A program made the translations under genes and the position numbers. A DNA stretch of 64,000 bases from positions 2,852,001 to 2,916,000 of the forward strand of contig OY970244.1 of the NCBI GenBank assembly GCA_963715485.1, in the 5' to 3' direction. Below are positions 19,419 to 28,236 of the stretch, one piece after another. Origin of the DNA: SG8-30 sp963715485. GTDB lineage: Bacteria > Pseudomonadota > Gammaproteobacteria > Steroidobacterales > Steroidobacteraceae. The notes below the pieces were generated by a model. It was given only the letters and a program-made list of their open reading frames with translations, had not been told where the DNA came from and did no database searches. Numbering within the stretch: the stretch's first letter is position 1; the number at the start of each line of letters is the position of its first letter.

Positions 19419-20612
19419 TCAGTCGGCCTGGCGCCGCAGGAACGCCGGGATGTCGAGAACGTCTTCATCTGGCAGGTCCGCCCGGAGACCGTCGCCAACG
19501 GCGCGCTGCTGGCGGCCGCGCGAGGCAGCGGGCGCCTCGAAGCGGCTGTAGTCCGGTGCAGAGTTACCGCTACGGCCGGTGACGACTGCGACGTCGGGCC
19601 TGCGCCGTGGCGTCTGGACCGGCGTGATCACCGGAGGCGCGGCGACCCGTGCCGCCGGACGGTTCAGCCCAGTCGCCACCACGGTTACCCGTAGCTCACC
19701 CTCGAGTGCCGGGTCGATGACGGTCCCGACTACCACCGTGGCATCCTCGGCGGCAAACTGCTTCACCGTGTTGCCGACTTCCTCGAACTCGCCGATGGCC
19801 AGGTCGAGGCCGGCGGTGACGTTCACCAGGATGCCCTGCGCACCGGCGAGATTGATGTCCTCGAGCAGCGGGCTCGACACGGCCATCTCGGCGGCGATGC
19901 GCGCGCGGCTCTCGCCGGTGCCGAAGCCGGTTCCCATCATCGCCACGCCGGTCTCCTCCATGACGGTGCGCACGTCGGCAAAGTCGACGTTGATCAGTCC
20001 CGGACGGGTGATCAGCTCGGCGATGCCCTGCACGGCGCCCTGCAGCACGTCGTTGGCCTGCCGGAACGCGTCCAGCAACGTGGTCGATCCTCCCAGCACC
20101 GAGAGCAGCTTCTGGTTGGGAATCGTGATCAGCGAATCCACGTACTTCGAAAGCTCGAGAATGCCCGTATCAGCAATCGCACCGCGCTTGGCGCCCTCCA
20201 TCGCGAAGGGCTTGGTGACCACCGCGACCGTGAGGATGCCGAGCTCCTTCGCCACCTGTGCGACGACCGGCGCTGCTCCGGTGCCCGTTCCACCGCCCAT
20301 GCCGGCAGTGATGAACAGCATGTCGCAACCCTCGACGAGCTCGATGATCCGGTCGCGGTCCTCCATGGCGGCCTGGCGCCCTACCTCGGGGTTGGCGCCC
20401 GCGCCGAGACCCTTGGTGATGTTGCAGCCGATCTGCAACGACGTTTTCACCTTGGAGTGCTTGAGCGCCTGCGCATCGGTGTTCACGCAGATGAATTCGA
20501 CCCCCTCGATGCCGCTCTGGGACATGTGCGACACGGCGTTACCGCCGCCGCCACCGACCCCGAGCACTTTGATCACCGCGCTCTGGCTGTATGTATCCAT
20601 TAGTTCGAACAT
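19419..20612 (-). CDS. ftsZ: Cell division GTPase FtsZ
   Basis: Tubulin-like GTPase that forms the Z ring. ATG at 20612 follows a strong GGAGGAGA ribosome site and gives 397 residues. The tubulin signature GGGTGTG is at 106-112, and the T7 loop NVDFADVRTVM is intact. A variable Pro/Arg-rich linker leads to the C-terminal peptide DIPAFLRRQ, which docks FtsA, ZipA and ZapD. ZapD is encoded at 8486-9283. ftsA lies 59 bases upstream. Confidence 0.98.
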   Translation of the reverse strand: MFELMDTYSQSAVIKVLGVGGGGGNAVSHMSQSGIEGVEFICVNTDAQALKHSKVKTSLQIGCNITKGLGAGANPEVGRQAAMEDRDRIIELVEGCDMLFITAGMGGGTGTGAAPVVAQVAKELGILTVAVVTKPFAMEGAKRGAIADTGILELSKYVDSLITIPNQKLLSVLGGSTTLLDAFRQANDVLQGAVQGIAELITRPGLINVDFADVRTVMEETGVAMMGTGFGTGESRARIAAEMAVSSPLLEDINLAGAQGILVNVTAGLDLAIGEFEEVGNTVKQFAAEDATVVVGTVIDPALEGELRVTVVATGLNRPAARVAAPPVITPVQTPRRRPDVAVVTGRSGNSAPDYSRFEAPAASRGRQQRAVGDGLRADLPDEDVLDIPAFLRRQAD

Positions 20613-20671
20613 GTCGTCATCTCCTCCGCTGATTGACCCTGCTTCATTGCGGGGCACTCGCCCCCGATCGT

Positions 20672-21904
20672 TCAGAAGTAGCCCTGGAACCAGGACTTCA
20701 TCCTCTCCATCACCGTTTTCACGCCCTCGCCTACGATCCGCGGCGCCGGCTGGCTGGCGTTGGCCCTGCCGTACAGCAACAGCCCCGTGCCGGTCGCGTG
20801 GATCGGGTTGCGGACGACATCCGCAAGCCCCGTAACGCCGTGCGGCACACCCAACCGCACGGGCATGTGAAAGATCTCCTCGGCCAGCTCGACGGCCCCT
20901 TCCATCTTGGCGCTGCCCCCGGTCAGCACGACGCCGGCCGCGATCGCCTCCTCGAAGCCGGAGCGCCGCAGCTCGTCGCGGATCAGCGTGAACAGCTCCT
21001 CGTAGCGCGGCTCGACGATCTCGGCCAGCGTCTGGCGGGCCAGCCGCCGCGGCGGGCGGTCACCAACGCTCGGCACCTCGATGGTCTCGTCGGGATTTGC
21101 CAGCTGCGACAGCGCGCAGGCATAGCGGATCTTGATCTCCTCCGCATACGGTGTCGGCGTGCGCATCGACACCGCGATGTCGTTGGTAACCTGGTCGCCG
21201 GCGATCGGAATCACTGCGGTGTGGCGGATGGCGCCGCCGGAAAAGACGGCGATGTCGGTGGTCCCGCCCCCGATGTCGACGATGCAGGCCCCCAGTTCCT
21301 TCTCGTCTTCGGTCAGCACCGCAAAGCTCGAGGCAAGCTGCTCGAGCACGATGTCCTCGACCTCGAGCCCGCAGCGCTGCACACACTTGACGATGTTCTG
21401 GGCGGCGCTGTCGGCGCCGGTGACGATATGCACACGCGCCTCGAGGCGCACGCCCGACATACCGATCGGCTCGCGGATACCCTCCTGCCCGTCGATGATG
21501 AATTCCTGCGGCAGCACGTGCAGGATCTTCTGGTCCGCCGGGATCGCGACCGCCTGGGCGGCATCCATCACGCGCGCGACGTCGCCGCTGGTCACTTCCT
21601 TGTCCTTGATGGCGACGATCCCGTGGGAGTTCAGGCTGCGCACGTGGCTGCCGGCGATGCCGGTGAAGACCGAGCGGATCTCCACGCCCGCCATCAGCTC
21701 CGCTTCCTCGACGGCGCGCTGAATCGATTGCACGGTCGAGTCGATATTGACCACCACGCCCTTCTTGAGGCCGCGCGACGGGTGCGAGCCGAGCCCGATG
21801 ACTTCGAGGCTGCCGTCGGCATGCAGCTCGCCCACCAGGGCGACCACTTTCGAGGTTCCTATGTCGAGCCCGACTACCAGGCTGCGGTCCGTGCGCTTAG
21901 GCAT
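20672..21904 (-). CDS. ftsA: Cell division protein FtsA
   Basis: Actin-like protein that tethers FtsZ to the membrane and recruits later division proteins. ATG at 21904 (MPKRTDRSLVVGLDIGTSKV) gives 410 residues. Nucleotide-binding motifs appear as GLDIGTSKV, VDIGGGTTDIAVF and VVLTGGSAKMEG. The C-terminus MKSWFQGYF is the amphipathic membrane-targeting helix. Its start overlaps the ftsQ stop as ATGCCTAA, implying coupled translation. Confidence 0.97.
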   Translation of the reverse strand: MPKRTDRSLVVGLDIGTSKVVALVGELHADGSLEVIGLGSHPSRGLKKGVVVNIDSTVQSIQRAVEEAELMAGVEIRSVFTGIAGSHVRSLNSHGIVAIKDKEVTSGDVARVMDAAQAVAIPADQKILHVLPQEFIIDGQEGIREPIGMSGVRLEARVHIVTGADSAAQNIVKCVQRCGLEVEDIVLEQLASSFAVLTEDEKELGACIVDIGGGTTDIAVFSGGAIRHTAVIPIAGDQVTNDIAVSMRTPTPYAEEIKIRYACALSQLANPDETIEVPSVGDRPPRRLARQTLAEIVEPRYEELFTLIRDELRRSGFEEAIAAGVVLTGGSAKMEGAVELAEEIFHMPVRLGVPHGVTGLADVVRNPIHATGTGLLLYGRANASQPAPRIVGEGVKTVMERMKSWFQGYF

Positions 21905-22709
21905 CTGTATCAATTTCCCCAGTCCTCATCGTGGCGGCCGCGCGGTTCGGCTTCCGACCAGCTCCGGCTCGCCACCCGATCGAGAAGCCATTGGAATAGC
22001 GCATGTCCACGTGCTCGATTTCAGCCGCGCGACCGGCGATCACCTGTGCAGCGACGCGCATGAACCGTTCGGTCCGCTGGTCCACCTGGCTACGGCCGAG
22101 CCGGACCGTCACTCCGTTTGACAGGTCCATTTCCCAGGCGCCGCGCGGATCCAGCCGCAGCGCCGTGAGACGCAGGCCGAGGTCGAGCAGGCGCCCCTGG
22201 ACTGCAAGGTAGCGCTGCGCCACCAGAGCCTCGGCGCCCGGCGGACCGTCCAGTCGCGGCAGCTCTGGCGGCAGGTGCCGCGAGCCGGTCACGAACAGCT
22301 CGCCGCGGGTGTTGAGCAGCCCGTCTTCGCCCCAGCGTGCTGCCGGCTGCTGCTCCAGCACCTCGACCACGATCGTGTCGGGCCAGCGGCGCTGGACACG
22401 CGCCCGGTCGACCCATGCCAGGGCCTCAATCGCCGCACGCAGCTCGTCGAGATTGGCAGTGACAAAGCCTCCGTTCAGCGACGCCCTCATCACCTGTTCC
22501 ACGTCAACCGCGGAAATCCGCTGGAATGAGCCTTGCAGCGTGACCTTGCGCACCGGCTGGTCGAGACCTACCGAGACCAGGTAGCCGAGCGCCGACAAGG
22601 CGCCAATGGCCGCCGCTGTTGCGCCGATACGGCGCCAGTCCAGGACGGGCAGGGCGAAACGCCGGCGGGTGGCCGCCTTGCGTCGATTGCGTTTGCGCAA
22701 CAGGCTCAT
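21897..22709 (-). CDS. ftsQ: Cell division protein FtsQ
   Basis: Bitopic division protein linking early and late divisome parts (with FtsL and FtsB). The 270 residues show a very basic cytoplasmic N-terminus (RKRNRRKAATRRRF), one membrane helix (about 28-50), a POTRA domain (PVRKVTLQGSFQRISAVDVE) and the FtsQ domain with WPDTIVVEVLEQQPAARWGE. The ATG overlaps the ddlB stop by four bases. Confidence 0.95.
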   Translation of the reverse strand: MSLLRKRNRRKAATRRRFALPVLDWRRIGATAAAIGALSALGYLVSVGLDQPVRKVTLQGSFQRISAVDVEQVMRASLNGGFVTANLDELRAAIEALAWVDRARVQRRWPDTIVVEVLEQQPAARWGEDGLLNTRGELFVTGSRHLPPELPRLDGPPGAEALVAQRYLAVQGRLLDLGLRLTALRLDPRGAWEMDLSNGVTVRLGRSQVDQRTERFMRVAAQVIAGRAAEIEHVDMRYSNGFSIGWRAGAGRKPNRAAATMRTGEIDTDA

Positions 22710-23674
22710 GCCGTTTCACGCGCGAAGCTCGTCTCGAGGACGCGCCACACCAGTTCGTCGAAGTCGACCCCCACCGCCCGCGCCGCCATCGGCACCAGAC
22801 TGTGATCCGTCATGCCGGGCACCGTGTTGATCTCGAGCAGCAGCGGCACGCCGTCTTCGCCCATCATGAAATCGACGCGTCCCCAGCCCTGGGCGCCGGC
22901 TGCCCGGAAGGCCGCGAGTGCCGCGCGCTGCAAAGCCCGCTCGGCGCCAGACTCGAGCCCGCAGGGAATGTGGTAGCGCGTGTCGTCCGCGAAATACTTG
23001 GCCTGGTAGTCGTAGAAGGTCCGCGGCGTCTCGATGCGAATTGCTGGCAAGGCCTCGCCCTGCAGGACGCCGACGGTCAGTTCCTGCCCGGCGATCCACG
23101 GCTCGGCGATCACTACGGGGTCGAGCGCCGAGGCACTGCGCCATGCCGTGGCCAGGTCCTCGATCCGCTCGACCTTCGACATGCCGACGCTGGATCCCTG
23201 CGTAGCCGGCTTGATCGCGAGCGGCAGCCCGAGTTGTTCGGCGGCCCGGCGGCAGTCGTCGGCGCCGCTCAGGACCAGGAATGGCGGCGTCGCCAGGCCG
23301 TTGGCAAGCGCCAGCTGCTTGGTGCGAAGTTTGTCCATGCCGATGGCCGAACCGAGCACCCCGCTGCCGGTGTAAGGCATCCCCAGCCACTCGAGCGCGC
23401 CCTGCACCGTGCCGTCCTCGCCGCCCGGGCCGTGCAGGGCGATCCAGGTGCGATCGAAGCTCTCGGTGAGGAGCGCGGACAATGGCAGCTCGGCGGGGTC
23501 GAAACCGTGCGCGTCGATGCCGCGCCGCTGGAGCCCGGCGAGGACCGCGTTGCCGGACATCAACGAGACCTCGCGTTCGCTCGAGCGGCCGCCCAGCAGC
23601 ACGGCGACCTTGCCGAACGCCTTGGCCTCCTGTATCCGGCGGAACTCGACGCCCGTCACCCTCAGTGAACTCAT
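22706..23674 (-). CDS. ddlB: D-alanine--D-alanine ligase
   Basis: ATP-grasp ligase that makes the D-Ala-D-Ala end of the peptidoglycan stem peptide. The 322 residues include KVAVLLGGRSSEREVSL, HGPGGEDGTVQG, PLAIKPATQGSSVGMSKV and the metal-binding end LLLEINTVPGMTDHSLVP. It overlaps murB by four bases upstream and ftsQ by four bases downstream. Confidence 0.97.
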   Translation of the reverse strand: MSSLRVTGVEFRRIQEAKAFGKVAVLLGGRSSEREVSLMSGNAVLAGLQRRGIDAHGFDPAELPLSALLTESFDRTWIALHGPGGEDGTVQGALEWLGMPYTGSGVLGSAIGMDKLRTKQLALANGLATPPFLVLSGADDCRRAAEQLGLPLAIKPATQGSSVGMSKVERIEDLATAWRSASALDPVVIAEPWIAGQELTVGVLQGEALPAIRIETPRTFYDYQAKYFADDTRYHIPCGLESGAERALQRAALAAFRAAGAQGWGRVDFMMGEDGVPLLLEINTVPGMTDHSLVPMAARAVGVDFDELVWRVLETSFARETA

Positions 23675-24570
23675 ACCGTTTCTCCCAGGACCCGTACTTC
23701 CGGATGCAGCCGAACCCCGTGGACCCGCTCCACCGTTTCCTGCACGTGGCGGATCACCGCCTCCACGTCAGCTGCCCGGGCGTGACCCTGGTTGATGATG
23801 AAATTGGCATGCTTGGTGGACACCGCCGCGTCGCCGACGCGGTAGCCTTTCAGTCCCGCCGTCTCGATCAGGCGCGCCGCATGGTCACCCGGCGGGTTGG
23901 TGAACACCGAGCCGCAGCTCCACTCGCCGATCGGCTGGCTCGCCAGGCGCCGCTCAAGCAACCGGCGAATCGACTCGGTGCTCGCCTGCGGGTCCGGCTC
24001 GAAGCGCAGCGTGGCGGCGACGAACCACTCGCCGCCCGCGGGATGCGTCACGCTGCGGTAAGCGATACGGTATTCCGACGGCGTGCGGCGGCGCACTACG
24101 CCGGATCGATCGATGGTCTCGACTTCGACTACCCGCGGCCACGTCTCCTGGCCCCACGCGCCCGCATTCATCGCCAGCGCCCCACCGAGGGTGCCGGGAA
24201 TGCCGGCGAAGAACTCTGCGGGACCGAGGCCCCACTTGATGACCTGCCGGCCGATTCGCGCGCAGGGCACGCCCGCCTCGGCCCGGACGAGGGTCTCGTC
24301 GAGGCGTTCCAGCAAGTTGAGGGAGCCGTGCGGGCAGATCACCACGCCGCGTATGCCGCCGTCGCGAACCAGCGCATTACTGCCCAGCCCGACCCAGGTC
24401 ACAGGAATTTCCAGCGGTAGCTGCGCCAGGAACTCGGACAGGTCGGTTACGTTGCGGGGCACGAACCACAGGTCGGCCGGTCCACCGATGTGCCAGGACG
24501 TGTGGCGCGACATCAGCTCGTCGTGACGAATGCGTGAGTCGAAGCCCGGCGGCACCGCGATCTCCGTCAT
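23671..24570 (-). CDS. murB: UDP-N-acetylenolpyruvoylglucosamine reductase MurB
   Basis: FAD/NADPH enzyme reducing enolpyruvyl-UDP-GlcNAc to UDP-MurNAc. The 299 residues match the shorter MurB class found in dcw clusters. FAD-binding segments HTSWHIGGPADLW and GIPGTLGGALAMNAGAWG are present. The catalytic Ser lies in CGSVFTNPPGDHAARLIE and the acidic residue in HPEVRVLG. The ATG overlaps the murC stop. Confidence 0.96.
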   Translation of the reverse strand: MTEIAVPPGFDSRIRHDELMSRHTSWHIGGPADLWFVPRNVTDLSEFLAQLPLEIPVTWVGLGSNALVRDGGIRGVVICPHGSLNLLERLDETLVRAEAGVPCARIGRQVIKWGLGPAEFFAGIPGTLGGALAMNAGAWGQETWPRVVEVETIDRSGVVRRRTPSEYRIAYRSVTHPAGGEWFVAATLRFEPDPQASTESIRRLLERRLASQPIGEWSCGSVFTNPPGDHAARLIETAGLKGYRVGDAAVSTKHANFIINQGHARAADVEAVIRHVQETVERVHGVRLHPEVRVLGETV

Positions 24571-25976
24571 GCGTCGCCTCCGGAGCCGAGCGTCGCGGGC
24601 AGCTCATGGGCCACCGCGCCGATATTGCCGGCGCCCATGGTGACGACCAGATCGCCGTCCTCGATCACGTCGGCCAGCGAGCCGGCCAGCGTCAGGACGT
24701 CCTCGACGAACACGGGCTCGACGCGGCCGCGCGAGCGCACCGCTCGGCACACCGCGCGGCCGTCCGCATTGGCGATCGGTTGCTCGCCCGCCGGGTACAC
24801 CTCGGTGACCAGCAATGCGTCGGCCTCGGACAGTACTTGCCCGAAGTCGTCCATGAGGTCGCGGGTACGCGTGTAGCGATGGGGCTGGAACGCCAGCACC
24901 ACGCGGCGTCCAGGCCAGCCCTGGCGCACGGCCTCCAGCGTCGCCGCGATCTCGGTCGGATGGTGGCCGTAGTCGTCGACGATATCGATCCGCCCGCGGG
25001 CCGTGGTCACCGTGCCGATCCGTTCGAGTCGACGGCCGATGCCCTCGAAGTCGGCCAGTGCCGCACGGATCGCCTCGTCGCCTACGTCGAGGTCGGTGGC
25101 CACCGCAATGGCAGCGAGCGCGTTCAACACGTTGTGCGTGCCTGGCAGGTTGAGGCTGACCGGTAACGGCGGCCGGCCCTCGCGCAGCACGTCGAATTCC
25201 GAGCGGAAACCCGAGCGGCGCAGGTTGACCGCCCGCAGGTCGGCATGGGCCGACAGTCCGTAGGTAATCATTGGCCGCGGTACCTGCGGCACGATCTCAC
25301 GTACCTCCGCGTCATCGGCACACAGAACCGCCAGGCCCCAGAACGGCAGGTTGTGCAGGAACTCGACGAAGCCCTGCTTCAGCCTGTTGAAGTCGCCGTC
25401 ATAGGCGGCAAGGTGGTCGCGGTCGATGTTGGTGACGACCGCGATGACGGGTTGCAGGTGCAGGAACGAGGCGTCGCTCTCGTCAGCCTCGGCAACGAGG
25501 TAACGGCCCGCGCCCAGGCGCGCATTGGTGCCAGCGCTCTTCAGCTGCCCGCCGATCACGAAGGTCGGGTCCAGCCCACCGCCAGCGAGCAGGCTTGCCA
25601 CCAGGCTCGTCGTGGTGGTCTTGCCGTGGGTGCCGGCCACGGCGATGCCCTGACGGAAACGCATCAGCTCAGCCAGCATCTCGGCGCGCTGCACCACCGG
25701 CAACCGCGCCTCCCGGGCTGCGACGAGTTCAGGGTTGTCCTGCGGGACCGCCGTGGACGCGACCACCACGTCGGCGGCGGCGACCTGCGAGGCATCGTGG
25801 CCTATGTGCACGGTCGCGCCGAGACGAACCAGTTGCCGGGTGACCGCATTGTGCTTGAGGTCCGACCCCTGCACCGCGTAGCCCAGGTTCAATAGCACTT
25901 CCGCGATGCCGCCCATGCCGGCACCACCAATGCCGACGAAGTGTATGCGGTGGATCCGGCGCATACGGTCGGTCAT
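24567..25976 (-). CDS. murC: UDP-N-acetylmuramate--L-alanine ligase MurC
   Basis: Adds L-Ala to UDP-MurNAc with ATP. ATG at 25976 overlaps the murG stop (ATGA) and gives 469 residues. It has the N-terminal Rossmann motif HFVGIGGAGMGGIAEVL, the Mur-ligase P-loop GTHGKTT at 115-121, EADESDASFL, and the C-terminal domain with DDYGHHPTEIAATL and FQPHRYTRTRDL. Confidence 0.97.
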   Translation of the reverse strand: MTDRMRRIHRIHFVGIGGAGMGGIAEVLLNLGYAVQGSDLKHNAVTRQLVRLGATVHIGHDASQVAAADVVVASTAVPQDNPELVAAREARLPVVQRAEMLAELMRFRQGIAVAGTHGKTTTTSLVASLLAGGGLDPTFVIGGQLKSAGTNARLGAGRYLVAEADESDASFLHLQPVIAVVTNIDRDHLAAYDGDFNRLKQGFVEFLHNLPFWGLAVLCADDAEVREIVPQVPRPMITYGLSAHADLRAVNLRRSGFRSEFDVLREGRPPLPVSLNLPGTHNVLNALAAIAVATDLDVGDEAIRAALADFEGIGRRLERIGTVTTARGRIDIVDDYGHHPTEIAATLEAVRQGWPGRRVVLAFQPHRYTRTRDLMDDFGQVLSEADALLVTEVYPAGEQPIANADGRAVCRAVRSRGRVEPVFVEDVLTLAGSLADVIEDGDLVVTMGAGNIGAVAHELPATLGSGGDA

Positions 25977-27058
25977 GGCCTGCCCTCCGCAGCGTCCAGG
26001 CACAACCCCGCCAGCCGCTCGGCTGCGTCGGTGATCGCGACCGCGCGCGCGGCGCGCGCCATGGCCAGCGGCACATCGCGTCCGTTCTCGAGAATCTCGA
26101 GAAGCTCATGCGCGAGTCGTTCAGGCGTCAGCTCAGCCTCGCGGATCAACCGTGCGGCGCCGGCGGCAACCAGGAAACTGGCGTTCTTGGTCTGATGGTC
26201 GTCCATCGCTATCGCGAGGGGCACCAGCAGCGCACCGAGGCCCGCTGCGGCGAGCTCGGACACGGTCGAACCCGAGCGGGTGATGGCGAAATCGACCGCG
26301 CCATAGGCTGCGGCCATGTCGTTGATGAACGCCCGCACGTCGGCTTCCACGCCCAACTGGCGGTAGAGAGCCGCCGTCTGCTCGAGTTGTGCCCCGCCGG
26401 CCTGGTGCAGCACCAGCGGCCGGACGGCATCGGGCAGCATGGCCACGGCGCGCGGCACCACGCGGTTCAGCACCGCGGCGCCCTGGCTGCCGCCGAACAC
26501 CAGCAGCCGCAACCGGCCGGTGCGGCCGGTAAAACGTTCTTCCGGCGGCGGCAAGGCAGCGATCTCGCGCCGCACCGGATTGCCCGTCGTGACCACATCC
26601 TTGCGTCCCGGGAAACTGCCGGGGAAGGCCTCGGCTACCGTGCCGGCGAGGCGAGCCAGCCAGCGGTTGGTCAGGCCGGCGGCGGCATTCTGCTCGTGAA
26701 TGACCAGCGGTGTGCGCATGAGCCACGCGGCGAGGCCGCCCGGACCCGACACGAAGCCACCACCACCGAACACTACGGCCGGACGCACCCGCCGCAGGAC
26801 AGCCAGCGCCTGCGATATGGCACGCAACAGCTTCACCGGAGCGGCGAGCCAGCCGCCGAGGCCACGCCCGCGCAGGCCCTCGACGTCGACCCACTCGATG
26901 GGGATGCCTTCGGCGGGCACCAACTGCGCCTCGATGCGGCGGCGCGTGCCGAGCCACACCACGTCGTGCCCACCGGTACGCAGGGCGCGCGCCACGGCCA
27001 GGGCCGGAAAGACGTGACCGCCCGTACCGCCGGCCATGATCAGCACCGGGCCGGTCAC
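25973..27058 (-). CDS. murG: UDP-GlcNAc--lipid I transferase MurG
   Basis: Peripheral membrane glycosyltransferase that converts lipid I to lipid II. GTG at 27058 overlaps the ftsW stop (GTGA), is preceded by AGGAGGTCGCC and gives 361 residues. The frame stays open far upstream, but that part lies inside ftsW. Conserved blocks are MAGGTGGHVFPALAVA, GFGGFVSGPGG-like GGGGFVSGPGGLAAW, IHEQNAAAGLTNR, FGGSQGAAVLN and the donor-binding RSGSTVSELAAAGLGALLVP. Confidence 0.97.
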   Translation of the reverse strand: MTGPVLIMAGGTGGHVFPALAVARALRTGGHDVVWLGTRRRIEAQLVPAEGIPIEWVDVEGLRGRGLGGWLAAPVKLLRAISQALAVLRRVRPAVVFGGGGFVSGPGGLAAWLMRTPLVIHEQNAAAGLTNRWLARLAGTVAEAFPGSFPGRKDVVTTGNPVRREIAALPPPEERFTGRTGRLRLLVFGGSQGAAVLNRVVPRAVAMLPDAVRPLVLHQAGGAQLEQTAALYRQLGVEADVRAFINDMAAAYGAVDFAITRSGSTVSELAAAGLGALLVPLAIAMDDHQTKNASFLVAAGAARLIREAELTPERLAHELLEILENGRDVPLAMARAARAVAITDAAERLAGLCLDAAEGRP

Positions 27059-28236
27059 GGCGACCTCCTGTCCGCGGTCACGCGTCCCGAGGCAATTACC
27101 TCGTGGTTGATCCTGAGCAGTACGCCGATCCATGCCAGCGTGACCAGCATGCTGGAACGACCATAGGACAACAGCGGCAGGGTCAGACCCTTGGTTGGAA
27201 GCAGCCCCATGTTCACGCCGATGTTGATGAAAGCCTGCAGACCGAGCCACACGCCGAAGGCCGCCGCCATACAGGCGTGAAAGGGCATGCCGGCATCTGC
27301 TGCCAACCGCGAGAGCCTCAGGCTCCGGAGTACCAGCACCAGAAACAGCAACAGAACCCCGACAACGCCGACCAGCCCCAGCTCCTCCGCCAGCACGGCA
27401 AAGACGAAGTCGGTATGCGCCTCGGGGAGGTAGGACAGCTTCTGGATGCTCGATCCGAGCCCGACTCCAAGCCATTCTCCGCGGCCGATCGCGATCAGCG
27501 ACTGGGTGAGCTGGAAGCCGCTGTCGTAAGGGTCCGCCCAGGGATCCATGAATGCAGTGAGCCGGCGAACACGGTAATCCGAGGTGAGCGCCAGCGTCGC
27601 AACACCCAGCGCACCGATCGCAGCAACGCCGAGGAAGTCGCGCCAGCGGGCACCCGCCAGGAACAGCACGATCGCACCCGTTGCCAGCAATACCACCGCC
27701 GCCCCGAAGTCCGGTTCGAGCAGCAGCACCGCCGCAGCCACGCCAAGCACCGTCAGGGGCTTGAAGAATCCCTGCCAGGAACTCGCCAGCGTTTCCTGGT
27801 AACGCACCGCGTAGGCGCAGACGTAGGCGAGCAACGCCACCCGCGTCACTTCGGAAGGCTGGAAATTGATCGGCCCGATCCGGATCCAGCGGCGGCTGCC
27901 GTTGACCTCATGGCCTATGCCCGGTATCAGCACCAGCACGATCAGGATGAATCCGGCAGCCAGTAGCAACGGCGCAGCACGTTCCCATACCGACATGGGT
28001 ACCGCGAGCATCGCCACCGCGCAGATCAGCCCTAGGACGGCTGACAGCAGCTGCCGGTCCAGGTACATGAACGGGTCGGCTGCCTGGCGCTCGGCTATCG
28101 TCACCGATGACGAGGTCACCATGACCAGCCCGAGCAGCAACAGACCCAGCGTGGCCGCGACAATCACCGGATCGATCGCCAGTCTCGGCTGGCGGCCGGC
28201 CGAGCGGGAATAGGCCAGTGATGCTGCAGCGGTCAT
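27055..28236 (-). CDS. ftsW: Divisome peptidoglycan polymerase FtsW
   Basis: SEDS-family glycosyltransferase that polymerises septal lipid II together with FtsI. The 393 residues span about ten membrane helices. Family segments include NGSRRWIRIGPINFQPSEVTR, whose Glu/Asp neighbourhood is functionally important, EAHTDFVFAVLAEELGLVG and GLTLPLLSYGRSSML. Most relatives read GGSS in the last motif; here it is GRSS. The ATG overlaps the murD stop. Confidence 0.96.
   Translation of the reverse strand: MTAAASLAYSRSAGRQPRLAIDPVIVAATLGLLLLGLVMVTSSSVTIAERQAADPFMYLDRQLLSAVLGLICAVAMLAVPMSVWERAAPLLLAAGFILIVLVLIPGIGHEVNGSRRWIRIGPINFQPSEVTRVALLAYVCAYAVRYQETLASSWQGFFKPLTVLGVAAAVLLLEPDFGAAVVLLATGAIVLFLAGARWRDFLGVAAIGALGVATLALTSDYRVRRLTAFMDPWADPYDSGFQLTQSLIAIGRGEWLGVGLGSSIQKLSYLPEAHTDFVFAVLAEELGLVGVVGVLLLFLVLVLRSLRLSRLAADAGMPFHACMAAAFGVWLGLQAFINIGVNMGLLPTKGLTLPLLSYGRSSMLVTLAWIGVLLRINHEVIASGRVTADRRSP

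Noticed and set aside
27059..27475. N-terminal extension of MurG to 500 residues
   Set aside because: The extra part lies within ftsW in another frame; GTG at 27058 has a ribosome site and fits the family length.
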